Shown one piece after another: positions 49,012 through 58,474 of a DNA stretch of 64,000 nucleotides; position 1 is the stretch's first letter, and every line of letters begins with the position of its first letter. The notes under the pieces were generated by a model. That model did not search any database. It was not told where the DNA came from and saw nothing but the letters and a program-made list of their open reading frames with translations. The position numbers were made by a program, and so were the translations under genes. Location of the stretch: the NCBI GenBank assembly GCA_020444325.1, contig JAHLLD010000001.1, positions 248,001 to 312,000 on the forward strand, read 5' to 3'. This DNA is from a bacterium. Its GTDB lineage: Bacteria > Bacteroidota > Ignavibacteria > SZUA-365.

Positions 49012-51057
49012 ATGCCCACGGCCAAACTGAAGACAAAACTGCAGATTTCCTTCCTGCTGATCGGATTTATCTCCATCGTGATCACGGGATGGCAGGCCTA
49101 TGTCAGTGCGCGCACGGCGCTCGAAGAGGTGACCTTTCAGCGGCTGACGGCCATACGGGAATCCAAGCGCCGTCAGATCGAATATTATTTCGAACGCGTG
49201 CGAAGCGACGTCATCAACCGGTCGAGCGATCCGGAAGCGCTGGCGATGTCGCGGAAGCTGATCGCCGCCTTTCGTCCCCTCGCCTCCTCCCCCGCCCTCC
49301 GCAGTGCCGTCTACCGTCATGCGCGGAAAAGCGGGGAAACGGAGTCCGTCCCGCAGAACCTGCGCCGCTACCTGCGCAGCATGCACGATGCCGACGCGAT
49401 GTTCCTTCCCTACCTCGAGCAGGAAGGATATTACGATGTCTTCATTGTAGACGCCGAGAGCGGGGATATCGTCTATACGGTCAAGCGGGAGGCGGATTTC
49501 GCCACCAATCTGCACAGCGGACCCTATCGCGCCACGAATTTCGCGCAGGTGTTCCGGGATGCGGCGGCGGCGAATGACAGGCAGTATGCACGGTTTGTGG
49601 ATTTCGAGCCGTATGCGCCCTCGGCCGACGCCCCGGCTTCTTTCGTTGCCTCACCGGTGATGCATGAGGGACGCGCGGTGGCAGTGATGATTTTCCAGCT
49701 GTCCATCGACGACATCAACGCGGTGATGACAGAGCACGGAAACTGGGAGCGGGAAGGACTCGGTGAAAGCGGGGAAACCTATATCGTGGGGACGGACTAC
49801 CGCATGCGCAATGACAGCCGTTTCTTCATCGAACAGCCGAAGGCCTATCTCGCCATGCTGCGCGACCTGGGCACGGACGAGGATGTGCTGCAGTCCATTC
49901 GCACGCATCGCACCTCCGTTCTGCTGCAGGACGTCCATACCGAGGCCACGCAGGCCGCACTGCGCGGAAAAACCGATACGCGCATCGTACGCGATTACCG
50001 CGGCATGCGTGTACTCAGTTCTTTCACTCCCCTGCATATCGCCGACCTGCACTGGGTGCTGCTTTCCGAGATCGATGAAAAAGAAGCGTTTCGCTCTGTC
50101 TATGAGCTGCGCGAGCAGCTGATACTGAGCGGACTCATCATCCTGCTCTTCGCCGTCAGCCTGGGCTTTATCATCTCGCAGACAATCTCGCGTCCCATTC
50201 GCGGACTCACCCACGTTGCCGAACAGTTCGGACGCGGAGAACTCAGCAGCCGCGCCGATGTGAGGACGCAGGACGAAATCGGCATCCTTGCGTCCACCTT
50301 CAACACCATGGCCGATAAAATCAAATTCCACACCGACAGACTGGAGGATGAAATCGGAGAACGCCGTCGTGCGGAGGAGCGCCTGCAGCGTTCGCAGGAG
50401 CAGTTCCGCAATCTCTCGCGCCATCTGCAGAGCGTGCGCGAGGAAGAACGCAAGGGCGTGGCAAGGGAAATCCATGATGAACTCGGCCAGCGGCTGACTT
50501 CCCTCAAACTGCATCTTGCGCTGCTGCAGGAAGACGTGCCCGAAGGGGAGGGCGTGATGCGGGGACGCTTCTCAGCCATGCTTGATGATATCGACGCGAC
50601 AATTCAATCCGTCAAGCGCATCATTTCGCAGCTGCGTCCCGGACTGCTCGATGATCTCGGACTCTCGGCTGCCATCGAATGGCAGACCGAAGAATTCCAG
50701 CGGCACAGCGGCATACGCTGTCAGCTGCAGATCACTCCGCCCGAGCTTTCCCTCGACCCCGACCGTGCAACTGCGGTTTTTCGTATTTTCCAGGAGACGC
50801 TCACCAACGTCGCGCGGCACAGCGGCGCCGGCACGGTGCAGATCGACCTCGTGGCGGAAGAGGATGAAGTGCATCTGCAGATTCGCGACGACGGACGCGG
50901 GATCAGTCCCGCCGAACTCGAGAACCCCTCTTCCTTCGGCCTGATCGGTATCCGCGAACGCGCCCACTACTTCGGCGGTGAGGTCACCATCACCGGTTCG
51001 CCGGAAAAGGGCACCGTCGTTTCGGTGCACATTCCCCTGGCAGCACAGGAGTCGTAG
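49012..51057 (+). CDS. Membrane sensor histidine kinase, NarX/DegS type with Cache domain
   Basis: Two membrane helices (about 10-30 and 370-390) enclose a large periplasmic double-Cache-like domain (YYDVFIVDAESGDIVYTVKRE, GETYIVGTDYRMRNDSRF). HAMP (about 392-445), a coiled coil and HisKA_3 with REIHDELGQRL (H488) follow, then HATPase (QETLTNVARHS, DDGRGISPAE, GLIGIRERA). The partner regulator follows after 3 bp. The downstream amtB-porin genes suggest, but do not prove, a nitrogen-related signal. Confidence 0.94.
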   Translation: MPTAKLKTKLQISFLLIGFISIVITGWQAYVSARTALEEVTFQRLTAIRESKRRQIEYYFERVRSDVINRSSDPEALAMSRKLIAAFRPLASSPALRSAVYRHARKSGETESVPQNLRRYLRSMHDADAMFLPYLEQEGYYDVFIVDAESGDIVYTVKREADFATNLHSGPYRATNFAQVFRDAAAANDRQYARFVDFEPYAPSADAPASFVASPVMHEGRAVAVMIFQLSIDDINAVMTEHGNWEREGLGESGETYIVGTDYRMRNDSRFFIEQPKAYLAMLRDLGTDEDVLQSIRTHRTSVLLQDVHTEATQAALRGKTDTRIVRDYRGMRVLSSFTPLHIADLHWVLLSEIDEKEAFRSVYELREQLILSGLIILLFAVSLGFIISQTISRPIRGLTHVAEQFGRGELSSRADVRTQDEIGILASTFNTMADKIKFHTDRLEDEIGERRRAEERLQRSQEQFRNLSRHLQSVREEERKGVAREIHDELGQRLTSLKLHLALLQEDVPEGEGVMRGRFSAMLDDIDATIQSVKRIISQLRPGLLDDLGLSAAIEWQTEEFQRHSGIRCQLQITPPELSLDPDRATAVFRIFQETLTNVARHSGAGTVQIDLVAEEDEVHLQIRDDGRGISPAELENPSSFGLIGIRERAHYFGGEVTITGSPEKGTVVSVHIPLAAQES

Positions 51058-51060
51058 CAA

Positions 51061-51693
51061 ATGATCAAGATTCTCATCGCTGACGATCATGTACTTTTTC
51101 GTGAGGGACTCAAGCAGATTCTCGGCAAGCATCGCGAGTTGCGCGTCATTGACGAAGCAGGCAGCGGCACCGAAGCCACGCAGAAAATCCTCCACAGCAG
51201 CTGCGATGTGGTCATCCTCGACATCTCCATGCCCGGGCGCAGCGGACTCGACATCCTCGCCGAAATCCGCAAGGTCAAACCCGATCTGCCCGTACTCATC
51301 GTCAGCATGCATCCAGAAGACCAGTACGCCGTGCGCGTGCTCCGTGCCGGGGCATCGGGCTACCTGACCAAGGAAAGCGCCGCGTCCGAACTGATCACCG
51401 CCATTCACAAAATCGCCTCGGGGGGACGCTACATCAGCGCCAGCGTGGCAGAGCGCCTGGCAGACGCCATCGAAAACGACCGTGACGAAGCACCCCACCA
51501 CACCCTCTCCAACCGTGAATTCCAGGTTATGCGCATGCTGGCCGCGGGCAAGACGCTGAAGGAAATCGCCGAAGACCTCATCCTCAGCGAAAAAACCATC
51601 ACCACCTACCGCGCACGCATCCTCGAAAAAATGGACCTCCGCAACAACGTCGAACTCTCCCATTACGCCATCAAGCACGATCTGCTGGATTGA
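51061..51693 (+). CDS. NarL/FixJ-type response regulator
   Basis: The receiver has D54 (VVILDISMPGRSG), the Ser of IVSMH and K in GYLTKES. A LuxR helix-turn-helix (about 145-205, LSNREFQVMRMLAAGKTLKEIAEDL, then SEKTITTYRARILEKM) follows. It is 3 bp behind its kinase. Inverted-repeat sites right behind the gene and before amtB are candidate targets. Confidence 0.95.
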   Translation: MIKILIADDHVLFREGLKQILGKHRELRVIDEAGSGTEATQKILHSSCDVVILDISMPGRSGLDILAEIRKVKPDLPVLIVSMHPEDQYAVRVLRAGASGYLTKESAASELITAIHKIASGGRYISASVAERLADAIENDRDEAPHHTLSNREFQVMRMLAAGKTLKEIAEDLILSEKTITTYRARILEKMDLRNNVELSHYAIKHDLLD

Positions 51694-51700
51694 CATCCCG

Positions 51701-51745
51701 GTAGGGATTTCCCTACATGGGTGCGTGAAAAGTCCCTACGGGAGA
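51701..51745 (+). promoter_or_regulatory. Inverted-repeat sites upstream of amtB
   Basis: GTAGGGATTTCCCTAC (51701-51716) has perfect 7-bp arms around TT. A second half-similar site, GTCCCTACGGGA, follows at about 51732-51743. They lie between the response-regulator stop and amtB. Symmetry and half-site repetition (TCCCTAC twice) suit a NarL-type dimer; a role as terminator is also possible. Confidence 0.5.
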
Positions 51746-51866
51746 ATCGGACGGCGACTATTTTTCCCCTCCCCCGAACATCCTAGTTTCAGAGCAACTA
51801 CTCTTCTGTGTCCGCCCCCCCTCGCTCGCGGATGCAGTTTCCCACACCATTATTCTGGAGCTTGCC

Positions 51867-53084
51867 ATGTTTGATACGGGGAATACCGGCTTCATGCTGG
51901 TCGCTACGAGCCTCGTCATGCTCATGACTCCGGGTCTTGCCTTTTTCTATGGCGGACTCGTCGGACGCAAAAATGTCCTTTCCATCATGATTCAAAGTTT
52001 CGTGTCCATGGGCATCACGACGGTGCTGTGGTTCGCGGTCGGGTACTCGCTGTGTTTCAGCGGTGACATCGGCGGCATCATCGGGAATCTCGACCATGCT
52101 TTCCTCGCCGGCATTTCTGTCGACGAAGTGTTCGGCAGCGGTACGAACAACATTCCCCTCATGGTTTTCATCGCCTATCAGATGATGTTCGCCATCATCA
52201 CCCCGGCGCTGATCACTGGTGCCTTCACCAACCGCGTGACCTTCAAGGCCTACATCATTTTCCTCGTCGTCTGGCTGCTCTTCGTGTACTTCCCGTTCGT
52301 ACACATGGTCTGGGGCGGTGGAATGCTCGCGCAATGGGGCGTGCTTGATTTCGCAGGCGGTATTGTCGTGCACGCCATCGCAGGTATGGCCGCGCTCGCC
52401 TCGGTATTCTTCGTCGGGAAACGCAAGGTCGCGGAAAGCGGTCCCCACAGTATCCCGCTCGTCGCGCTGGGTACCGGACTGCTGTGGTTCGGCTGGTACG
52501 GTTTCAACGCCGGAAGTGAGCTGCAGGTCGATCAGATCACCGCGCTTGCTTTCCTGAACACGGACGTCGCCGCATCCTTCGCCGGTGTGACCTGGCTCAT
52601 CCTGGCATGGACCATCGAGAAAAAGCCCAAATTCGTCGGACTGCTCACCGGCGCCGTGGCCGGACTCGCCACCATTACTCCCGCGGCCGGCTTCGTTTCC
52701 ACCAGCAGCGCCGTCATCATCGGTATCGCATCCGGCTTCGTCTGCTACTTCGCGGTTGCGCTGAAAAATAAACTGAAATGGGATGACGCGCTCGACGTCT
52801 GGGGCGTCCACGGTGTCGGCGGTATTCTCGGGACCATCGCACTCGGACTCTTCGGCAGCACGGCTGTCAACGCAGCGGGTGCGGACGGATTGCTTTTCGG
52901 TGGCGCAGACTTTTTCTTCAAGGAAGTCGTTGCCGTGGTCGGCGCTTCCATCTACGCATTTGCCTTTACCTGGGTCGCACTGAAAGTGATCAACCTGATT
53001 ACACCGGTTCGCACCTCCGACCTGGAAGAAGCGAGCCTGGATGAGTCCCTTCATGGTGAAACAGCATATATCGAGGGTATTTAA
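51867..53084 (+). CDS. amtB: Ammonium transporter
   Basis: A full-length (405-residue) Amt protein with eleven expected helices, the twin histidines H169 (GGIVVHAIAGM) and H315 (VWGVHGVGGILG), and the FYGGLVGRKNVLS signature. It conducts ammonium/ammonia through the inner membrane. No PII (glnK) gene adjoins it, which is unusual; instead the porin gene starts inside its stop (TAATG). A NarL-type pair lies upstream. Confidence 0.97.
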   Translation: MFDTGNTGFMLVATSLVMLMTPGLAFFYGGLVGRKNVLSIMIQSFVSMGITTVLWFAVGYSLCFSGDIGGIIGNLDHAFLAGISVDEVFGSGTNNIPLMVFIAYQMMFAIITPALITGAFTNRVTFKAYIIFLVVWLLFVYFPFVHMVWGGGMLAQWGVLDFAGGIVVHAIAGMAALASVFFVGKRKVAESGPHSIPLVALGTGLLWFGWYGFNAGSELQVDQITALAFLNTDVAASFAGVTWLILAWTIEKKPKFVGLLTGAVAGLATITPAAGFVSTSSAVIIGIASGFVCYFAVALKNKLKWDDALDVWGVHGVGGILGTIALGLFGSTAVNAAGADGLLFGGADFFFKEVVAVVGASIYAFAFTWVALKVINLITPVRTSDLEEASLDESLHGETAYIEGI

Positions 53085-54175
53085 TGAAGAACATTCTCTT
53101 TTCCTCCCTGCTCGCTCTGTTGATACTCGGCGGCGCCACACAGCTGTCGGCGCAGGATACGCCCTGGTATCAGAACGTGGACATGCACGGCTACGTGTCC
53201 TCCTCGTTCAACTACAACATGAACAAGCCGCACTCGGGCATGAACGCGTTTCGCATCTTTGATCAGACGCACAATACGTTCAACTTCGATGTGTTTCAGC
53301 TCAGGCTGCAGCACGACGCCGAGAAAGCCGGCGACGCGGGCTTCCGCTTCGACCTGATCACCGGCGCCCTGCCGCAGTACACCGCGTCAAGCGGACTGTT
53401 CGGCGGTCAGAACATCGACGTGCTTCAGGCCTATGCCACGTATATCGTGCCGCTGGGTGACGGACTGACCATCGACGCAGGTAAGTTCCTGACGCACATG
53501 GGCTATGAGCTGATCGAAGGCTACGACGGCTATAACGACAACATGAGCCGCTCGTTCTGCTTCGGTTATGCCATTCCCTTCGCCCACACGGGCGTGCGCG
53601 CAAGCTACGGTTTCAGTGACATGGTCTCGGCCATGGTCATGGTTGCCAACGGCTGGGACAATGCCGTGGAGAACAACAAGAACAAGACTGTGGGCGCGCA
53701 GCTGGCGCTCACACCGAATGATGATATCTTCTTCGCCGTCAATGGCATTTACGGTGCGGAAGGCGACAGCGACAACAGCAACAATACCTCCGTCATCGAT
53801 ATCGTGGGTACGTGGTCGATCACCGACATGATCAGCCTCGGCGTGAATGTCGATCTCGGCAGCATGGACGCCCCGGCACTCGAGGATGAGAGCGCATCGT
53901 GGACCGGTTTCGCCGGCTACCTGCGTTTTGATCTCGCCGACAAGTTCGCAATCGCACTTCGCGGCGAGCAGTTCGACGATGCCGACGGCATGCGCACCGG
54001 CGTGAAGCAGAAGCTCACCGAGTTTACCATCACACCGGAATATCGTCCCACCGACAATTTCGTTTTCCGTATGGACTTCCGTATGGACAGCTCCGATCAG
54101 AACGTCTTTGAAGACGGTGAGGAAATGACGGACAGTCAGACCACCATCGGATTCAACGTGATTTATCTCTTCTGA
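53084..54175 (+). CDS. Outer-membrane beta-barrel porin (BBP2-like)
   Basis: A signal peptide (ILFSSLLALLILGGATQLSAQ) is followed by amphipathic strands, with aromatic girdles and a terminal Phe (GFNVIYLF) as in outer-membrane barrels. The text VDMHGYVSSSFNYNMNKP, NFDVFQLRLQHDAEKAGDAGFRFD and GKFLTHMGYELIEGYDNYN-like stretches match the putative beta-barrel porin-2 family. It is translationally coupled to amtB, so it may pass ammonium or nitrogenous solutes across the outer membrane. Confidence 0.88.
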   Translation: MKNILFSSLLALLILGGATQLSAQDTPWYQNVDMHGYVSSSFNYNMNKPHSGMNAFRIFDQTHNTFNFDVFQLRLQHDAEKAGDAGFRFDLITGALPQYTASSGLFGGQNIDVLQAYATYIVPLGDGLTIDAGKFLTHMGYELIEGYDGYNDNMSRSFCFGYAIPFAHTGVRASYGFSDMVSAMVMVANGWDNAVENNKNKTVGAQLALTPNDDIFFAVNGIYGAEGDSDNSNNTSVIDIVGTWSITDMISLGVNVDLGSMDAPALEDESASWTGFAGYLRFDLADKFAIALRGEQFDDADGMRTGVKQKLTEFTITPEYRPTDNFVFRMDFRMDSSDQNVFEDGEEMTDSQTTIGFNVIYLF

Positions 54176-54203
54176 TATCCTCCTTCCTTCAGAGAGAAAT
54201 CGG

Positions 54204-54239
54204 GCGTCCATCCCTGCATGCGGGATGGACGCTTTTTAT
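54204..54239 (+). terminator. Intrinsic terminator after the amtB-porin operon
   Basis: GCGTCCATCCC pairs with GGGATGGACGC around TGCATGC, followed by TTTTTA. Confidence 0.92.
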
Positions 54240-54298
54240 TTACCGCCGGAAAAGCCGATTTTTTACTTTCCCGCATTCACACCAGCGCTCTCGATACC

Positions 54299-56362
54299 AT
54301 GCGTACTTTTCTCCTGACTTTCTTCCTTCTGACCACAACCGTCTCCCTGCACGCGCAGGAAAACCTGCTGCAAAGCGCGCTCGACGGATTCGGACTCGAT
54401 TCCTCCACCGTCGGGTATCGTCCCCTCTCGACCTGGAACGCCGCCACGCGCAGCGATCCCTTCCGGCTGCATTACTTTGACGATCTGCTGGCGCGTCCCC
54501 TGAAAATCCCGTCCTTCACGCAGGACATCCTCTGGCGCTACCGCATCTGGGCAACGGGCGACAGCAGTAATTTCCCACGCGCAACACTCGCGCGGATACG
54601 TCCCCTCTCGGCCATGGTCATGAATTCGGCGCGCAATCTCGGACTCGACGTCGGCAAATACGGCTACGATTACGAACCGAAGATCCATGGCGAGCAGCCC
54701 CTCGTCGAAGCCATAGCCGGGATGTATGCCGATATGGGACGCGACATGGGTGACAACATTGTGTACGCTCTGCCGACGCAGCATTGGACGGACATCCGCG
54801 GACGCGTGGAGAAAGCTGTCGCACCTCTGCCCCGGCCGCTGCGCGCATCCCTCGCGCGCATCCTGGAAGCGATACGCGAGGCGCGGCGCTGGCGCGAGAA
54901 TTCCCTCCGCGCAATTCCACGGGATCAGTGGCAGCACATTTTCTTCAGCACTACGCTGGAAGAATCGCAGTGCGACGCGCACACCTTCGACCAGGTCGTG
55001 TACGACGCGGCCGTGGCGTTCGACACGAAATCCGCCGCCTGGGGCGGCATGCTGCTCGCGCAGGCGGTGGAGAAGGAAGTCCCGGTGCTGCTCGCGTATG
55101 CAGAAAGTGCATATGCACTGGATATTCCCACGCCCATGGGACGCATACTGCTTGCGGGCAGCGGAGACGATACCCATGCGGCGCAGGACTGTGCGCTGCT
55201 CGTTGATCTGGGCGGGAGCGACCGGTACTTCGGCAGTGTCGGTGCCAGCAGCGACCGCCTGCCGGTTTCCGTCGCGCTGGATCTCGCGGGCGATGATGAG
55301 TATCTGAGTCCACACGAGAAAAATCCCTCACAGGGCGCGGGCGTTCTGGGCATCGGCATGCTGCTCGATCTCGCGGGCAACGACCGCTATGAAGCACATT
55401 CCTTCACCCAGGGCTGTGGCCGCTTCGGTATCGGCGTGCAGTACGACGCCGAAGGGGACGACGAGTATTTCAGCCAGGGCTTCAGCCAGGGCGCGGGCCT
55501 GTACGGCATCGGTGTGCTGCTCGATCGCGCGGGAAACGACGATTATCACACCGTCTATTATGCGCAGGGGTACGGCTTCGCCGGTGGCTGCGGACTGCTG
55601 CTCGATGTGACGGGCGACGACAGCTACATCGCCGATGATACGGATCTGACGCATGTGGGCGATGAGACACCGAAGCACAACGAGAGCGACGCGCAGGGAT
55701 ATGGCGCGGGAAGGCGTGGAGATCATACCGACGGACACAATATGTCGGGTGGACTCGGCATCCTCGACGATCTCGACGGCAACGACACATACTCCGCCGG
55801 GGTGTTCGCGCAGGGTTCGGGCTACTGGTTCGGTTATGGTATACTCAACGACGAGCGTGGCGACGACAGCTATCGGGGCGTGTTTTTCAATCTCGGCGCA
55901 GCGGCGCATTTTGCCATCGGCGTGCTCTTTGACAATGAAGGAAATGATCGGTCGGATCTCGTGATGACACTGGGCTTCGGTACCGCGCATGACGGTTCGG
56001 CGGCGTTTTATGTCGACGGCAACGGTGATGACGAGTACACGATGTCCAACGGCGACGACCGCGCCGTCAGCCTGGGCAGTTCACTGAATAATTCCTTCTC
56101 GCTGTTCGCGAACATCCGCGGCAACGACCGCTACGCGCCCGTCGGCAATACCATGGGATATGCCATGGCACGTCGTCCGGGTGAGCAGGCGCAGTACGGT
56201 CCCACTACCGGACTCTTTTTCGACATCGGCGGAGACGACGAGTATCTCGCGGGTCCGGGCAAGGAAGACAGCCGCTGGGTGAAGCACAATGACCGCGGAC
56301 TCGGTCTCTACGGCTTCGGTGTGGATATCGATGCCGGGCTCATCCGCTTCGAGCGGGAATAA
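54299..56362 (+). CDS. Exported repeat protein of unknown function
   Basis: ATG 54299 gives a signal peptide (FLLTFFLLTTTVSLHAQ). Residues about 30-270 form a helical domain. From about 280 on, the protein is a series of 25-30-residue repeats of the type D-x-x-G-N/D-D-x-Y-x(6)-QG-x-G-x-x-G-x-G-x-L-x-D (for example DRAGNDDYHTVYYAQGYG). The acidic Gly-Asn-Asp runs suggest calcium binding and a beta-solenoid. No T9SS domain is visible at the end (DIDAGLIRFERE). I do not recognise the family. Confidence 0.85.
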   Translation: MRTFLLTFFLLTTTVSLHAQENLLQSALDGFGLDSSTVGYRPLSTWNAATRSDPFRLHYFDDLLARPLKIPSFTQDILWRYRIWATGDSSNFPRATLARIRPLSAMVMNSARNLGLDVGKYGYDYEPKIHGEQPLVEAIAGMYADMGRDMGDNIVYALPTQHWTDIRGRVEKAVAPLPRPLRASLARILEAIREARRWRENSLRAIPRDQWQHIFFSTTLEESQCDAHTFDQVVYDAAVAFDTKSAAWGGMLLAQAVEKEVPVLLAYAESAYALDIPTPMGRILLAGSGDDTHAAQDCALLVDLGGSDRYFGSVGASSDRLPVSVALDLAGDDEYLSPHEKNPSQGAGVLGIGMLLDLAGNDRYEAHSFTQGCGRFGIGVQYDAEGDDEYFSQGFSQGAGLYGIGVLLDRAGNDDYHTVYYAQGYGFAGGCGLLLDVTGDDSYIADDTDLTHVGDETPKHNESDAQGYGAGRRGDHTDGHNMSGGLGILDDLDGNDTYSAGVFAQGSGYWFGYGILNDERGDDSYRGVFFNLGAAAHFAIGVLFDNEGNDRSDLVMTLGFGTAHDGSAAFYVDGNGDDEYTMSNGDDRAVSLGSSLNNSFSLFANIRGNDRYAPVGNTMGYAMARRPGEQAQYGPTTGLFFDIGGDDEYLAGPGKEDSRWVKHNDRGLGLYGFGVDIDAGLIRFERE

Positions 56363-56492
56363 ATCTCGTTATGCGGGTACCACCGCGATGCTGCCGCGGC
56401 GCTGCCGCGTGCAGGTTTTCCCGGCGTGCCGGATTTTCGTAAACTTGAAGATTGCAATTGTTGAATACTTATAGTGTGGCGGACCGCAGGAC

Positions 56493-57983
56493 ATGGCAAA
56501 GAATCAGCAGAATACCCTGGAAAAAATCGTTTCCCTCGCCAAGCGGCGCGGCTTCATCTTTCAGTCGTCAGAGATTTATGGCGGACTGAATGGCTGCTGG
56601 GACTACGGTCCACTCGGCGTCGAACTGCTCCGCAACGTGAAGGATGCATGGTGGAAGTTCATGACGTACCGCGATGACGTGGTGGGACTGGACGCGTCCA
56701 TTCTCATGCACCCGCGCGTGTGGGAAGCTTCGGGACATGTCGAGAACTTCACCGATCCGATGGTCGACTGCAAGCAGTGCAAGAGCCGCTACCGCCTCGA
56801 CGTGCTGTATGAGGGATACAATGAAAAGCGCCGCAAGAAGATCGCGGACGCATACGCCGAGCTGCTCGCCGCGAAGGGTGAGGATGCCGAGGCGTTCAAA
56901 TCCACTCCGCGCGAAGAGCAGATGCAGGTCTCGGGCGACGCCCTGGTTGACGATGCGGCTGTGTTCGAGCACATGAACGAGAAGCAGCTGCTGGTCTGCG
57001 CCAGCTGCGGCGGCACGGGCACCTTCACGCTGCCCCGTAAATTCAACCTCATGTTCAAGACTTTCGTGGGTCCGGTCGAAGACAGCAACAACGTCGTCTT
57101 CATCCGTCCCGAAACAGCCCAGGGCATTTTCGTGAACTTCCCGAACGTTTCACAGTCCGTGCGCCAGAAACTCCCCTTCGGCATCGCGCAGATCGGCAAA
57201 GCCTTCCGCAACGAGATCAACACCAAGAACTTCCTCTTCCGCACCCGCGAGTTCGAGCAGATGGAAATGCAGTTCTTCGTCAAGCCGGGTGCCGACGACC
57301 AGTGGTTCGATACCTGGCGCGACCTGCGCATGCAGTGGTACATGGATCTCGGGATGTCGCCTGACAAGCTGCGCCTGAAGCCGCATGCAGACGACAAGCT
57401 AGCGCATTACGCCAAGGCCGCGGTGGACGTGGAGTACGCCTTCCCCTTCGGCTGGGGTGAAATCGAAGGGATTCACAACCGCACCAACTATGACCTCAGT
57501 CGTCACCAGGAGTATTCCGGCAAGAGCATGGAATACTACGACCAGGAAGCCGACGAGAAATACGTGCCGTTCGTGATTGAAACCTCGGCAGGCGCCAGCC
57601 GCTCGCTGATGGCTTTCCTCGTCGACGCCTACCAGGAAGAAGAACTCGAGAAGGAAACACGCACCGTGTTGCGTTTCCATCCCCGCCTCGCACCGTTCAA
57701 GGCCGCCGTGCTGCCGCTGGTCAACCGCGACGGCATGGATGAAATCGGCACGAAGCTCTACCACGACCTGCAGAAGCAGTTCAAGGTGTTCTACGATGAC
57801 AGCGGTTCGGTGGGACGACGCTATCGCCGCCAGGACGAAATCGGTACGCCGTACTGCATCACTGTCGATTCCCAGACGCTGGAGGACCAGACGGTCACCG
57901 TACGCGACCGCGACTCAATGGAGCAGGAACGCGTAGCGATGGATGGCCTGCAGGCATACCTCGCCGCCAAGCTCGCCGAATGA
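56493..57983 (+). CDS. glyQS: Glycine-tRNA ligase, single-chain alpha2 type
   Basis: The 496 residues fit the dimeric class II enzyme. Typical segments are [25 protein letters not shown] (motif 1 area), [28 protein letters not shown] (motif 2), [17 protein letters not shown] and the anticodon-binding domain from about residue 395 ([12 protein letters not shown]-like). A Zn-type CKQCK...CASCGGTG insertion lies at about 90-175. It charges tRNA-Gly. Confidence 0.97.
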   Translation: MAKNQQNTLEKIVSLAKRRGFIFQSSEIYGGLNGCWDYGPLGVELLRNVKDAWWKFMTYRDDVVGLDASILMHPRVWEASGHVENFTDPMVDCKQCKSRYRLDVLYEGYNEKRRKKIADAYAELLAAKGEDAEAFKSTPREEQMQVSGDALVDDAAVFEHMNEKQLLVCASCGGTGTFTLPRKFNLMFKTFVGPVEDSNNVVFIRPETAQGIFVNFPNVSQSVRQKLPFGIAQIGKAFRNEINTKNFLFRTREFEQMEMQFFVKPGADDQWFDTWRDLRMQWYMDLGMSPDKLRLKPHADDKLAHYAKAAVDVEYAFPFGWGEIEGIHNRTNYDLSRHQEYSGKSMEYYDQEADEKYVPFVIETSAGASRSLMAFLVDAYQEEELEKETRTVLRFHPRLAPFKAAVLPLVNRDGMDEIGTKLYHDLQKQFKVFYDDSGSVGRRYRRQDEIGTPYCITVDSQTLEDQTVTVRDRDSMEQERVAMDGLQAYLAAKLAE

Positions 57984-58010
57984 ACGCACATTGAAGATTG
58001 GTGATTGTAT

Positions 58011-58041
58011 GCAAGAAGGGTCCCTCTCAGGGACCCTTCTT
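58011..58041. terminator. Terminator-like hairpin after glyQS
   Basis: AGAAGGGTCCCT pairs perfectly with AGGGACCCTTCT around CTC. The following bases are TCAATGTAATT, so the T-run is weak. It precedes two TATGCA-N5-TGCATA palindromes. Confidence 0.7.
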
Positions 58042-58050
58042 CAATGTAAT

Positions 58051-58100
58051 TATGCATAAACTGCATATTTTCTCGCGCAGGAATATGCAGTTTCTGCATA
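58051..58100. repeat. Two TATGCA-N5-TGCATA palindromes in tandem
   Basis: TATGCATAAACTGCATA (58051-58067) and TATGCAGTTTCTGCATA (58084-58100) are spaced 33 bp apart and flank TTTCTCGCGCAGGAA. Similar palindromes are at 44189, 29425, 33196 and 55097. The pair is 8 bp past the 3' end of the convergent gene at 58108. Confidence 0.85.
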
Positions 58101-58107
58101 TTTCAAC

Positions 58108-58419
58108 TTATTCCATCTTCGCTTCACGCTCTAATCGTGCGCGCAATGTATCCGCGGTTTCGCGTGCGAGCGAGGCGAGCTCGGGGTGCTCGTTTACATA
58201 GGCTTCTGCTTTTTCGAGCCGCCGTTCGGCGAGGATGCGCGAGAGTTTCACGCCATAATCCATCTTGTCGTTCATGAACATCTGCAGTTCCGCTTCCGGC
58301 GGCAGCTGATCCGCCTGGAAATCGTCGGATTCGGGAGCAGGGCGGAGAAAAATAACAGCACCGAGAATGAGGACGGAAGCGACGCTGACTATGAGAAAGA
58401 GATTTTTGGATATACGCAT
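58108..58419 (-). CDS. Small membrane-anchored protein of unknown function
   Basis: Starting at ATG 58419 the 103 residues comprise an N-terminal helix (NLFLIVSVASVLILGAVIFL) and a charged helical tail (about 35-103, with AELQMFMNDKMDYGVKLSRILAERR). Topology suggests an inner-membrane anchor with a periplasmic coil. No family recognised. It is divergent from fetA, 55 bp away. Confidence 0.7.
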   Translation of the reverse strand: MRISKNLFLIVSVASVLILGAVIFLRPAPESDDFQADQLPPEAELQMFMNDKMDYGVKLSRILAERRLEKAEAYVNEHPELASLARETADTLRARLEREAKME

Positions 58420-58474
58420 GACTGAAACTCGCACCGTGTTCTGAATTCTTCTTAAACTACGGAAAAACCATCGA

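Noticed and set aside
48413-49030. Plus-strand frame opposite OsmC
   Set aside because: OsmC on the minus strand has both conserved cysteines and its own terminator; the plus frame has no family pattern.
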